Of a stretch of 64,000 bases of DNA, positions 22,891 to 31,791 are shown piece by piece. Within the stretch, counting starts at the first letter, position 1. Each line of letters starts with the position of its first letter. Origin of the DNA: Streptomyces sp. R44 (GTDB lineage Bacteria; Actinomycetota; Actinomycetes; Streptomycetales; Streptomycetaceae); contig NZ_CP163444.1 of NCBI RefSeq assembly GCF_041053105.1, positions 8,650,501 to 8,714,500 of the forward strand. Reading direction: 5' to 3'. The notes beneath the pieces were generated by a model. The model made no database searches and had not been told where the DNA came from. It worked only from the letters and a program-made list of their open reading frames with translations. A program made the translations under genes and the position numbers.

Positions 22891-24885
22891 GTGCTCGCTC
22901 CCGGCCACTATCTCTCGACCTATCTCGCCCCGGTAGGACAGGCCGCGCTTCCGCAGCACCTCCACGACCACTGTGCGGCACTGTGGGTGAAGACGGAACA
23001 CGACATCAAGCTCGTCCGCTACTGGGAACTGGAACGCGTCAGCGGAGTCAAACACCACAACCTTCCGCTCTACACCACAGAGGCCACCCAGGATCTGCTG
23101 CGGCAGCTGGTGGAGGGCGAAGGGGTGTCCTACGACGACCTCCTAGGCGTCTGGGGCACTCCTGGAGTGGGCCGGACGGACGCGCTCCAGGCGTTCGCCG
23201 ACGAGCACGACCTCCCGCTGCACAGCCTGGCCCACCTGTTCACCGCCCTCGTGGGCGAGCCGGCGGCCGGCGGCCGGACCGTTCTCGGCTTCGCCGTGGA
23301 CGGCGGGCCGGACATGGCGACCGAGACGCGGTCCAAGCACCACTGGTACGCGGGCGGCACCCTGGCGGCCGACGGCTCCCTGCGGCTCTTCCCCGTGGAG
23401 TCCCCCGGGGCGCTCTACTCGGCCGCGAAGGCGCTGTACGGACTGGAACAAGGGTCCTTGATGGCGCTCGCGTCCGCGTCGGAGAGCCGGATCGAGGCGG
23501 ACCCCGACGACGTCCTCGGCACCTCGACGTTCTGGGGACCGGAGGCCCGCCGCAACGCCGACCGTGTGCTCGCCGACCTCGACGCGCTCGCCCGCGACCG
23601 GGCGGCATCCGGCGAGGGATGGCACGACGACCCCCGGTTCGACGCGGTGGACAACCGGATCAGCGCGGTGATGAAGGTGGTGCAGCACGCCTCGGAATCG
23701 GTCATGCTCCGCAACGTCGAACGGGCCGTCAAGGAACACGCGCTCGACCCGGCCGACACCGTCCTCGCCCTCGCCGGCGGCTACGCGCTCAACTGCCCCA
23801 CCAACACCCTGCTGATGAACCGCTTCGGATTCGCGGCCCTGTCCGCGCCCCCGTGCGTCAACGACAGCGGCCAGGCACTCGGCCTGGGACTGCTCGGATT
23901 CCACCTGGAAGACCCGCCGTCCCGCGGCTCGTTCTCCCTCGGTACGGCCTTCCACGGCAACGACCGCCTACGGCTCCCCGAGGCCCTGCGCCGCTGGTCC
24001 GACCACATCGTCGACACGAGCGACTTCGACGAGGAGCGGTTCCTCGCCGACCTCGCCGACGGCCCGGTCGCCTGGGTGCACGGGCCGGCGGAGATCGGCC
24101 CGCGAGCGCTCGGAGCACGCAGCCTGCTGGGCGACCCGCGCACCCTGGCCACCCGCGACCGCCTCAACGAGATCAAGAGGCGGCAGTGGTGGCGGCCGGT
24201 GGCGCCCATCGTGCTGAGCGGACACGTCCAGGACTGGTTCGAGGAGGGCCGCGACTCCCCGTACATGCTGGAGGCCTTCCACGTACGGCACGACCGGCGC
24301 GAGCACATCCCCGCCGCACTCCACCTGGACGGGTCCGCGCGGGTCCAGACCCTCCGGCCGCAGGACAATCCCGCCCTGCACACGGCCGTCAGCGCCTTCC
24401 ACCGGGCGACCGGGATCCCCGTTCTCTGCAACACCTCCCTCAACGACAAGGGCGAGCCGATCGTCGACGACGCCGTCCACGCCCTCAACTTCTGCCTGCG
24501 CCGGGGCGTGGACATCGCGTACATCGACGGCACCCGGGTGCGGCTGGCGCCCCGCCCGGAGGCACTCCCGGAGGGCAGGGAGCGGCGCCACGAGCAGCTC
24601 TTCCTGGACCACGACGACGAGCGGGCACGACTGTGGGAGACGTGGACGGCGGCCGGGCACGAGCCGGCCGCGGTCTTCCTCCTCGCCAGGAGCCCCGAGC
24701 TGCGCGCCGTGGCCGAGCAGCCGAACGGACCGGCCGTGCTGCGCCGGATGCTGGCCCTGGCCGCCCGGCGTTCCCCGCACTTCGACCGCATCGTCACCGA
24801 CTTCCTGAAGCGCTGCGGCCCCGGCGCCTCCCGCGCCGGCCTCACCGACTCCGCGGTGGACTTCGACGCCCTCGACGAGCTCTAG
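22891..24885 (+). CDS. NodU/CmcH-family carbamoyltransferase
   Basis: 664 residues from GTG 22891 with AGGAG six bases upstream. L-H-D-H-C-A-A-L-W-V with K-H-H-N-L-P is the N-terminal HD...KHD segment. V-L-A-L-A-G-G-Y-A-L-N-C-P-T-N is the conserved glycine loop. E-I-G-P-R-A-L-G-A-R-S-L-L-G-D-P-R with R-R-Q-W-W-R-P-V-A-P and P-V-L-C-N-T-S-L-N-D-K-G-E-P-I-V are the YrdC-like/C-terminal blocks. Enzymes of this family (TobZ, CmcH, NodU) use carbamoyl phosphate and ATP to carbamoylate a hydroxyl; with an N-hydroxylase nearby, an N-O acceptor is also conceivable. It is about 100 residues longer than TobZ, with an extra C-terminal region after 560 that I cannot assign. Confidence 0.9.
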   Translation: MLAPGHYLSTYLAPVGQAALPQHLHDHCAALWVKTEHDIKLVRYWELERVSGVKHHNLPLYTTEATQDLLRQLVEGEGVSYDDLLGVWGTPGVGRTDALQAFADEHDLPLHSLAHLFTALVGEPAAGGRTVLGFAVDGGPDMATETRSKHHWYAGGTLAADGSLRLFPVESPGALYSAAKALYGLEQGSLMALASASESRIEADPDDVLGTSTFWGPEARRNADRVLADLDALARDRAASGEGWHDDPRFDAVDNRISAVMKVVQHASESVMLRNVERAVKEHALDPADTVLALAGGYALNCPTNTLLMNRFGFAALSAPPCVNDSGQALGLGLLGFHLEDPPSRGSFSLGTAFHGNDRLRLPEALRRWSDHIVDTSDFDEERFLADLADGPVAWVHGPAEIGPRALGARSLLGDPRTLATRDRLNEIKRRQWWRPVAPIVLSGHVQDWFEEGRDSPYMLEAFHVRHDRREHIPAALHLDGSARVQTLRPQDNPALHTAVSAFHRATGIPVLCNTSLNDKGEPIVDDAVHALNFCLRRGVDIAYIDGTRVRLAPRPEALPEGRERRHEQLFLDHDDERARLWETWTAAGHEPAAVFLLARSPELRAVAEQPNGPAVLRRMLALAARRSPHFDRIVTDFLKRCGPGASRAGLTDSAVDFDALDEL

Positions 24886-24972
24886 AGCCCATCCGCCCCG
24901 ACACGGCGGACAAGGCCCCGGCCCCGCGCACCGGCCGCCACACCCACCAGCCGACAGAAAACGAGGTCACGC

Positions 24973-25623
24973 ATGCCCCACCGCATCACCTTCGAACCCC
25001 GCACCGACACCGGCCGCCTCATCGTGCTCTGTGGCACCGACGGCGTCGGCAAGACATCGCTCATGTCCGCCCTCCACACCGAGGGAAACGCCCGCGGCTG
25101 GCGGGTGAACCAGCTCAAACAGCCGACGCCCGAACTGCGGCAGGACGCCTACTTCCGCCGGATGAGCAGCACCATGGAGACCGATCCCACCGCGGCGCGG
25201 GCCGCCGTGATGATGGCGATGGCGGACCGCCTGGTCTCCTGCCGGGAGACGGTCGTGCCCCTCCTGGAGGCCGGCGAGACGGTGATCATCGACCGCTACG
25301 TCTTCTCCGGGCTCGCCCGCCTCGGACTGTGGGACCCCGCCGACGACCACTCCTGGTTCGTCGAGGCGTGCCGCGGACTGCCGCGCCCCGACCTCACCGT
25401 GCTGCTCGTCGCGGACGAGGACGTCATCGGGCGCCGCCTCGCCGAGCGCGACTACGAGACCACCTCCGAGGCCGCCTTCCGGACGGTGCTGGCCGTCCAG
25501 CGGGCGCTGCTCGGGCTCGCGGAGGACAACGACATGACCGTGGTGGACACCTCCGCCACCACCGTGGCGGCCAGCACCGCCAGGGTGATCGACCACTTCG
25601 ACCTGCACGAGATCCGTGCCTGA
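24973..25623 (+). CDS. Thymidylate-kinase-like P-loop kinase
   Basis: 216 residues from ATG 24973. L-C-G-T-D-G-V-G-K-T-S-L is the P-loop (K27), V-I-I-D-R-Y-V-F-S-G the DR-x-x-x-S motif of dTMP kinases, and R-R-L-A-E-R-D-Y-E a lid-like segment. A duplicated housekeeping kinase inside a biosynthetic operon is unusual; it could phosphorylate a nucleotide-like or amino-acid intermediate or the finished toxin for self-protection. It begins 87 bp after the carbamoyltransferase and ends 11 bp before the carrier protein. Confidence 0.8.
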   Translation: MPHRITFEPRTDTGRLIVLCGTDGVGKTSLMSALHTEGNARGWRVNQLKQPTPELRQDAYFRRMSSTMETDPTAARAAVMMAMADRLVSCRETVVPLLEAGETVIIDRYVFSGLARLGLWDPADDHSWFVEACRGLPRPDLTVLLVADEDVIGRRLAERDYETTSEAAFRTVLAVQRALLGLAEDNDMTVVDTSATTVAASTARVIDHFDLHEIRA

Positions 25624-25634
25624 GAGGCAGACCG

Positions 25635-25892
25635 ATGAGCACCGTGAACCAGAAGCCCGACGAGACGGCCGTACGGACCGCCCTGGCCGAGATCGGACTC
25701 GTGCCGGACGCCGCCGGACTCGCGCCCGACGACGACCTCTTCGCCCTGGGCCTGACGTCCCTCCAGGTCGTACAGCTGGTGGTCGTCCTGGAGGAGGTCC
25801 TCGGAACGGAGATCCCCGACGACCGCATCAGTGTCCAGGACTTCCGCAGCGTCAACCAGATCCTCGCGATGCTGGCCGAGCGCGACGGATGA
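25635..25892 (+). CDS. Acyl/peptidyl carrier protein
   Basis: 85 residues from ATG 25635. D-D-D-L-F-A-L-G-L-T-S-L-Q-V-V-Q-L carries the phosphopantetheine serine (S42) in the LGxxSL motif; the usual Asp before the Ser is Thr. The stop overlaps the ligase start by ATGA, so carrier and ligase are made together. It should hold the amino acid activated by that ligase. Confidence 0.92.
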   Translation: MSTVNQKPDETAVRTALAEIGLVPDAAGLAPDDDLFALGLTSLQVVQLVVVLEEVLGTEIPDDRISVQDFRSVNQILAMLAERDG

Positions 25893-27070
25893 CACCGCCC
25901 GTGACACCGCCCGACACCCTCGCCGCCGTGTCCGTCGCCGGTCCGCCCGTGGCCGCGGCCTCCGGACGACGGCACGTCCGCGACGCACTGCCGTACTGCG
26001 TCGCGGGCGGCACGGTCGACCGGATCGAGTTCGGTACGGACCGGACCCGGGTGACGCTGTCCGTACCGCGGCGGCACTCCGCCCAGGTGGAGCAGGACGT
26101 GGAGCTCCTGGTCCGGACCGCCGGGAAGTTCCGCGACCCGCGCGACGAGGGACGCGAGGTGGGCCCGGACGCGCCGCACGTCCCGCACGCCGTCGACGGC
26201 CTGTACCGCTTCACCGGCCCCGGCAGCCTCCTCGGCACGGCACCGTACGCCCGCGCGGTGCACCGCCTCGACGCCTACTTCGCCCGCCTGGCCGCCGAGT
26301 CGGACGCCGAGGAGGCGGTGGCCCCCGGCACGGTCACCATGGACACCCTGGCCCGCGCCGGCTATCTGGCCTCCTTCCCGCAGCACGTCATGCGGGTGTC
26401 GGTCGTGCGTCACGATCTCCGCGCGCTCGCCGAGGCGGCCGCCGCCGGGGAAGCGGACGAAGGAGGCGCATCGGCCTTCGAGCCGACCGCGCTGGCGCTG
26501 CCGCCCGCCGCCTGCCTCCACCTCTTCGCCGGCCTGCTCGGCCGACGGCTGGACGCTCCGCTCCACACGAGCACCCTCCTCGGCCAGTGCGGACGGCACG
26601 AGGCGGGGCAGCACGAGAACCCCGAACGGCTCTGGACCTACCGGCTGCGGGAGATCGTCACCGTCGGCGAACCGGAGCCCGTGGCGGAGTCGGTCGGACG
26701 GTTCCTCGCCCTGTTGGAGCGCGCGGCGGTCGAACTGGCGGTCCCCTGCACGCTCGAAGAGGCGACCGATCCCTTCTTCGGTGACTCCGCCGCCGATCTC
26801 ACCTCCTTCCAGGTGCGCATCCGCCCCAAGACGGAGCTGCGCCCCCGACACCCGCTCCCGACGCGCGGCGCCCTGGCCTCGGTCAACGCCCACGGCGCCC
26901 ACTTCGGCCAGGCCTTCCGGATCGGGACGGCGGCCGGAACCCCGGCCTTCTCCGCGTGCGTGGGGTTCGGTCTGGAGCGCTGGGCGACGGCCCTGCTCGC
27001 CCTCCACGGCCCGGCGCCGGAGAACTGGCCGGCCGTTCTCGACGACGGGAGGAAGGTGTCCCATGAGTGA
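25889..27070 (+). CDS. Amino acid:carrier-protein ligase (class II aaRS-like)
   Basis: 393 residues from ATG 25889. The C-terminal 220 residues follow the SerRS-like amino acid:[carrier protein] ligases first described in Bradyrhizobium. Visible are P-A-A-C-L-H-L-F-A-G-L-L-G-R, P-E-R-L-W-T-Y-R-L-R-E-I-V-T-V-G-E (motif 2), D-P-F-F-G and S-A-C-V-G-F-G-L-E-R-W (motif 3). The Cys of A-A-C, the Glu of L-R-E and the Cys of S-A-C-V are the expected zinc/amino-group ligands. No tRNA-binding arm, so it should load a small amino acid onto the adjacent carrier. It replaces the adenylation domain that the cluster lacks. The N-terminal 150 residues are longer than in the best-known members. Confidence 0.88.
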   Translation: MTPPVTPPDTLAAVSVAGPPVAAASGRRHVRDALPYCVAGGTVDRIEFGTDRTRVTLSVPRRHSAQVEQDVELLVRTAGKFRDPRDEGREVGPDAPHVPHAVDGLYRFTGPGSLLGTAPYARAVHRLDAYFARLAAESDAEEAVAPGTVTMDTLARAGYLASFPQHVMRVSVVRHDLRALAEAAAAGEADEGGASAFEPTALALPPAACLHLFAGLLGRRLDAPLHTSTLLGQCGRHEAGQHENPERLWTYRLREIVTVGEPEPVAESVGRFLALLERAAVELAVPCTLEEATDPFFGDSAADLTSFQVRIRPKTELRPRHPLPTRGALASVNAHGAHFGQAFRIGTAAGTPAFSACVGFGLERWATALLALHGPAPENWPAVLDDGRKVSHE

Positions 27071-28268
27071 ACGAGCAGCGGAAGCGAGTGCCGGGCCGGG
27101 AGCGCCCGCGGATCGCGACGACGAGCTGTCCCGGCGCATCGCGTCCGCGCGTACGGTCGCGCGGAACACGGCCCTGGACGTCGACAGCAAGGCGCGCTTC
27201 CCCTCGGAGGCGGTCGACGCCCTGCGCCGGCACGGCCTGCTCGATCCCCACCTCGGCCTCGGCCCCGAACACCCGGGCAGGTACGCCGCGCTCACCCGTA
27301 CGGTGAAGGCGATCGGGGCGGAGTGCGGTTCCACCGGACTCGTCCTGGCCATGCACCACTCGCTCGTCGAGACACTGGCGGCGGGCTGCGCCGACCAGGA
27401 CCGGCTTCACGAGCTCCTGGGCGGCCAGGGCGCGCTCGTCGCCGGAGTGACCTCCGAACGGGGGACGGCCACGATCCGCGAGAGCATCACCCACTGCACC
27501 CCCGCACCCGGCGGGCGGACCACGCTCACCAAACGCACCCCGGCCGCCTCGTACGCCGAACACGCCGACGTCGTCCTGCTGACCGCCCGCCGTTCGCACG
27601 ACGCGGCCGCCTCCGACCAGGTGCTCGTCTGCGGCCGTCGTGACCAGGTGTCCGTCCGCCCGACCGGGCCCTGGGACACCCTGGGCATGCGCGGAACCCG
27701 CAGCGGGCCGGCCGACATCGAGTGCGACGTGCCGACGGAGCAGGTCCTCGCCCGGCCCTTCGGCGAACTCGCCTCCGAGGCCCTGCTTCCGACGTCCCAC
27801 CTCCTCTGGGCCTCGTGCTGGTACGGCATCGCCGCGGACGCGCTGCGCCGTACCCGTGACAGCCTGCGCCGCCGCCCGGAGGCCCGGTCCGCGCCCGGCA
27901 CCCACCCGCGCGTCCTCGCACTCGGCGAGCTGTACCGCGGGCTCGGAGACCTGGACGCGAGGATCGAGCAGTTCGCGCGCCGGCTCGACGCCGACCGGGG
28001 CCCGCAGTCCCTGCGCGCCCAGCAGTCCCGCGCCCTGGCGGCGAACCAGCTGCGCCTCTCCGCGGCCGAGACGTCCGTACGCGTCGCGGTGGGTGCCATG
28101 AGCTGCATGGGGCTCGCCTCGTACCACTCGGCGGAGGTCTCGTCCCTGTCGTTGAGCCGGCACGTCCGCGACCTGCTCTCCGCCCCGCTGATGGTCAACG
28201 CGGACACCGTCCGCTCCGCGAGCGCCCAGCTCGCCCTGGCCACGAGGGACGGCGATGGACCTGCGTAG
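27063..28268 (+). CDS. Acyl-CoA-dehydrogenase-like flavoenzyme
   Basis: 401 residues from ATG 27063, overlapping the ligase gene by 8 bp. G-S-T-G-L-V-L-A-M-H-H-S-L-V-E, V-A-G-V-T-S-E and the C-terminal four-helix part (Q-S-R-A-L-A-A-N-Q-L-R-L-S-A-A-E-T-S-V-R-V-A-V-G-A) fit the FAD-dependent ACAD fold. Its place right after carrier and ligase suggests that it oxidises the carrier-bound aminoacyl group, as prolyl-S-PCP dehydrogenases do on the way to pyrroles; the substrate here is unknown. Confidence 0.85.
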   Translation: MSERAAEASAGPGAPADRDDELSRRIASARTVARNTALDVDSKARFPSEAVDALRRHGLLDPHLGLGPEHPGRYAALTRTVKAIGAECGSTGLVLAMHHSLVETLAAGCADQDRLHELLGGQGALVAGVTSERGTATIRESITHCTPAPGGRTTLTKRTPAASYAEHADVVLLTARRSHDAAASDQVLVCGRRDQVSVRPTGPWDTLGMRGTRSGPADIECDVPTEQVLARPFGELASEALLPTSHLLWASCWYGIAADALRRTRDSLRRRPEARSAPGTHPRVLALGELYRGLGDLDARIEQFARRLDADRGPQSLRAQQSRALAANQLRLSAAETSVRVAVGAMSCMGLASYHSAEVSSLSLSRHVRDLLSAPLMVNADTVRSASAQLALATRDGDGPA

Positions 28269-29688
28269 CCTGCTGCTTCCGGCACCGGCAGGGACGGACG
28301 TTCGCACGGTGCTCCTCGCGCACCCGTCCGTGGCCACGGTGCCGGAAGCACCGCTCCCCGGCGGAAGGCCCCTCGCCCGTGTGACCCTGGCGGCGCCCGG
28401 ACAGCCGCCGGGGGCACGCTGGTGGAAGCGCGCGTTCGACCTCGTCTACCGCGCCGACGCCTCACCGTACGCGGGCTGGCGGTCGAGCCTGGACGGGCAG
28501 CGCTATCCCGCCGAGCACATGGCCGAGTGGGCGCACTCCGGAGCGGCCCTGGCCCGCGAGTCGCCGTTCCGCACCGTCCTGGAGATCGGGGCGGGAACGG
28601 GCCTGCTGGCCCGACGACTCGCCCCCCTCGGCGAACGGTACGTCTGCACCGACGCCTCCGCGGCGGCCCGGGACGCGCTCCGGCGGACCGCCGCCGAAGA
28701 TCCGTCCCTCCCCCTGGAGGTGTCCGACTGCCCGACCGAGACCATCGGCGAACTCGCGCTCGAACCCGACCTGGTGATCCTGCACTCGGTGATCCAGTAC
28801 TTCCCCGACCTGGGCCACCTCCTCCACGTCGTACGCCAGGCGCTCGACCTGCTGCGCCCCGGCGGACGCCTGCTCATCGGCGACGTACGAGCCCTGGAGG
28901 TCGCCCCCGCCCACTTCGCCATGCTGCACCAGCACGCACGGGAAGCCGGCGACGAGGACGCCACCGTGGCCGACATCGTCGGCGCGGCCCTGTCCGCCGA
29001 ACGCGAACTGCTGGTCGACTCCGCCTTCTTCCAGGCCCTCCCACGGCTGCTGCCGACCGCCGCCTCGGTGGAGGTACGGCACCGCAGGGCCCGGCTCTGG
29101 AACGAGATGGCGGCCTTCCGCTTCGACGTGGTCGTACGCAAGCAGGGCACGGCCCGCGCACGCGTGACCGGCCACGGCGCGGGCCTCGCCGACACGCCCG
29201 CGCCGGTCCGGCCCGTACGAACCCTCGACCAGTGGCACGACACCAGCGGATGCGTCCTGCTGAGCGGAGTGCCGAACAGCCGGCTCGACCGGCCGACGGA
29301 GCTCCTGCGCCGACGGCTCGCGGCGGAGAGCGGCGCCGGAGCCCCGAGCCTGCCCAAGGGCGCCTCATGGCACCCGGACCACCTCCAGGAGCGGCTCGAC
29401 CGCTCGCGACCGGGGACCCGGGTGCGCTGGTCCGGGGTTCCCGGTGCCATCGACGTCCTGGCCTGCGAGAACCCGGCGACGCACACCCGACACGCGCGGC
29501 CCGCCTCCCCACCCGTCCCGCTCCTGACGAACCGATGGGCCACCGACGACCCGGCGCTGCGCGCCTGGTTCGAGGACGAGCTGGCCCGGTGGGCGGCCGC
29601 CCACGGAAACGCGGGGCTGCGCGTCGAGGTGGCGGACGGCCCCGCTGCCACGCACGGGCCGGACCGACCGGGAAGCGGGGACGCATGA
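28255..29688 (+). CDS. Free-standing NRPS-type methyltransferase
   Basis: 477 residues from ATG 28255, overlapping the dehydrogenase by 14 bp. Residues 60-300 read like the methyltransferase domain that interrupts NRPS adenylation domains: M-A-E-W, V-L-E-I-G-A-G-T-G-L-L-A-R-R-L-A-P, L-V-I-L-H-S-V-I-Q-Y-F-P-D, G-G-R-L-L-I-G-D-V-R and a late R-H-R-R-A-R-L-W-N-E-M. Residues 300-477 (V-R-T-L-D-Q-W-H and G-V-P-N-S-R-L-D) resemble the stretch that follows such domains in synthetases but contain no adenylation motifs. Probably an N- or C-methyltransferase acting on a carrier-bound substrate. Confidence 0.85.
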   Translation: MDLRSLLLPAPAGTDVRTVLLAHPSVATVPEAPLPGGRPLARVTLAAPGQPPGARWWKRAFDLVYRADASPYAGWRSSLDGQRYPAEHMAEWAHSGAALARESPFRTVLEIGAGTGLLARRLAPLGERYVCTDASAAARDALRRTAAEDPSLPLEVSDCPTETIGELALEPDLVILHSVIQYFPDLGHLLHVVRQALDLLRPGGRLLIGDVRALEVAPAHFAMLHQHAREAGDEDATVADIVGAALSAERELLVDSAFFQALPRLLPTAASVEVRHRRARLWNEMAAFRFDVVVRKQGTARARVTGHGAGLADTPAPVRPVRTLDQWHDTSGCVLLSGVPNSRLDRPTELLRRRLAAESGAGAPSLPKGASWHPDHLQERLDRSRPGTRVRWSGVPGAIDVLACENPATHTRHARPASPPVPLLTNRWATDDPALRAWFEDELARWAAAHGNAGLRVEVADGPAATHGPDRPGSGDA

Positions 29689-30896
29689 CCCGCCCCGCCG
29701 GATACGGGGAGGCCGGCATCTGGCTCGCCTCCCGCGCGCCGGGAGGCGACGACGCCTACCGGGTCACGCGGACCTTCGAGGTGCCGCCCGAACTGGGTCG
29801 GATCACCGCCCGGGAACTCCGCACGGCAGTGGACGCCGTCGGCGAGCGCCACCCCCAGCTCCGCGCCCGTTACCTGCTCGTGGACGGCGAGGTGCACAAG
29901 GCCTTCGCACCGCGGATCGAGATACGGACGGCGGGCGCGGGCGAGTCCCCGCCGACGGGCCCCGCCCCCGAAACCGGCACCGTCGACGCCTGTCACGACC
30001 CGTCGGGTGCGCTGCTCTCCCTGCGTGTCACCCTTCATCACGCCGCCTGCGACGCACACAGCCTCCACGTGCTCCGCGAGGACCTCGGCAGCGCCCTGAG
30101 CAGGGTCGCGGCCGGGGCCGAACCGCACTGGGAGAGTCGGCCGCCGTCCTACGACACGGTCGTGCGCCGGCCCGGAGACGGGCCGGCCGATCCGGCCCGG
30201 CGGGCCCACGAGGAGTACTGGGAACGCTGGGCGGCAGCAGCCGCGCGGGTGGTGTCGCCGGCCGGCGCGCACCCCGCTGCCCGTACCGCCGCGTGGCGCC
30301 CCGTGGACGTGGCAGCTCCGCGTGCTCGTCGCGACGTGCTGCCGGTCAGCGTCTACCTGGCCGCCGCCTACCTGAGCGCGGCCCGGCTGCTCGACCGGGG
30401 AGCCCTGGTGGTGGGCTTCTCCCGCAGCGGGCGCACCCCGCGCACGAAGGACGTCGTCGGATTCCTCCTCCAGCCCGTGCCGCTGCTCCTGGACCACGAC
30501 GGCGGCACCACCCTCGGAGACCTGCTGACCCGGACCCAGGAGACGCTGCTGCGCGCCGACGCGCACGCGCCCGGCTACTGGCCGGTCGTCCACCGGCGCG
30601 GACACCGCCCGCCGGACGTGCACTGCCAGTACGTCGGAGCGGCGGGCCGCACCGGAGCCGTACCCCTCCTCAGGACCCGGGAGGACGCGGGTGCACCCTC
30701 TCGGGCTCCCCGCGCTCCGGTGGAACTGCGACTCACCGCCGTCGGACGCGAACGGGTGCGGGGCTGGGCCGGTACCGCCCGCACTCCCGGTGGCACGGCC
30801 GACGACTGCGCCGCCCTGTTCCGTCATCACGTGCGTCTGCTGACGACGGCGCCCGGACTGCGTGTCCACCACGTCCTCGCCGGGAGCGGCAGTTGA
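29685..30896 (+). CDS. Free-standing condensation-domain protein
   Basis: 403 residues from ATG 29685 (ATGA overlap). The HHxxxD catalytic motif is present as H-H-A-A-C-D-A (H118, H119, D123; the usual Gly after Asp is Ala). G-R-T-P-R-T-K-D-V-V-G-F-L-L-Q-P-V-P-L matches the second conserved block (the Asn-rich VGxFxN type loop in variant form). It should join a carrier-bound acyl or aminoacyl group to an amine or hydroxyl. The only carrier visible is at 25635. Its stop lies in the first unit of a 27-bp repeat. Confidence 0.82.
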   Translation: MTRPAGYGEAGIWLASRAPGGDDAYRVTRTFEVPPELGRITARELRTAVDAVGERHPQLRARYLLVDGEVHKAFAPRIEIRTAGAGESPPTGPAPETGTVDACHDPSGALLSLRVTLHHAACDAHSLHVLREDLGSALSRVAAGAEPHWESRPPSYDTVVRRPGDGPADPARRAHEEYWERWAAAAARVVSPAGAHPAARTAAWRPVDVAAPRARRDVLPVSVYLAAAYLSAARLLDRGALVVGFSRSGRTPRTKDVVGFLLQPVPLLLDHDGGTTLGDLLTRTQETLLRADAHAPGYWPVVHRRGHRPPDVHCQYVGAAGRTGAVPLLRTREDAGAPSRAPRAPVELRLTAVGRERVRGWAGTARTPGGTADDCAALFRHHVRLLTTAPGLRVHHVLAGSGS

Positions 30897-30968
30897 ACCA
30901 GCCGAGCCGGGCGCGGCAATTGAACCAGCCGAGCCGGGAGCGGCAGTTGAACCAGTCGAGCCGGGAGT
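30888..30968 (+). repeat. Three tandem 27-bp repeats at a gene junction
   Basis: Units 30888-30914, 30915-30941 and 30942-30968 differ by a few bases. The first contains the condensation-gene stop. In the frame of the phosphoesterase gene each would read as nine residues of the type V-E-P-A-E-P-G-A-A. The array ends just before ATG 30973. Confidence 0.85.
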
Positions 30969-30972
30969 GGCG

Positions 30973-31791
30973 ATGAACGAACCGACGCCCCTTCAGAACG
31001 GAGAGACCCCCGTGCCTACCCCCGCCCCCGACCGTGTGCTCCTTGCCGGCGACAGCCACGGAGACGCGGCGTTCGTCGAGGAACTGTGCCGGGTCGCGGT
31101 GGACCAGGGGTGCCGCCTGATCCTTCAGCTCGGCGACTTCGGCTACTTCCCCCGTACGGAAGCCGGCCGCGCGTTCCTCGCGTCGGTCGGCCGCAGCTGC
31201 ACACGCGCCGACGTGGATCTGTGGTGGCTGGACGGCAATCACGACGACCACGACACCCTCGCGACCCTCGCCGCGGATCCGGCACACGCGGTGCCGGTGG
31301 CCGAGCGCGTGCGTCATCTGCCTCGCGGACACCGCTTCACCCTGGGCGGGGTCCGGTTCGGCTGCCTCGGCGGCGCCCACTCCATCGACCGGGCCCGCCG
31401 CACCCGGGGCGTGGACTGGTGGGAGGACGAGAACCCCCGGCCCGAGGACCTCGTCCGGCTGGGCACCGAACCGCTCGACGTGCTGCTCAGCCATGACGCG
31501 CCCCTGGGCGTGCCCGAGAGCAGCGTCCTGCGTTCCCTCCCCGAGGACGACCGGAGCACGGTACAGCGCGGAAGAAGCCTGCTCCGCCGCGCCGCGGTGG
31601 CCACCCGGCCACGGCTCTTCGTCCACGGGCACGTCCACCGCGCCTCACGGGCCGAGGTCCACCTGGAGGAGGCGGCGAACGGTGGCCTGAGGCTCCCGGT
31701 GGTGAGCCTCGCGGCCAACGGAGCCGGCGACGCCGCGTGGCGGGTCCTCGAACTGCCCTCCCTCGCCCTGCTCCCCGGCGGTGACCGATGA
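30973..31791 (+). CDS. Calcineurin-like metallophosphoesterase
   Basis: 272 residues from ATG 30973 (GGGAG upstream). The frame is open to GTG 30862, which would add the three 9-residue repeats; I prefer the ATG because the repeats look like spacer DNA. Metal-binding motifs are complete: L-A-G-D-S-H-G-D, L-Q-L-G-D-F-G, D-G-N-H-D-D, L-L-S-H-D-A and F-V-H-G-H-V-H. Cytoplasmic, no signal peptide. It could remove a phosphate from a pathway intermediate or from a phosphorylated protected product. Overlaps the SDR start by ATGA. Confidence 0.88.
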   Translation: MNEPTPLQNGETPVPTPAPDRVLLAGDSHGDAAFVEELCRVAVDQGCRLILQLGDFGYFPRTEAGRAFLASVGRSCTRADVDLWWLDGNHDDHDTLATLAADPAHAVPVAERVRHLPRGHRFTLGGVRFGCLGGAHSIDRARRTRGVDWWEDENPRPEDLVRLGTEPLDVLLSHDAPLGVPESSVLRSLPEDDRSTVQRGRSLLRRAAVATRPRLFVHGHVHRASRAEVHLEEAANGGLRLPVVSLAANGAGDAAWRVLELPSLALLPGGDR

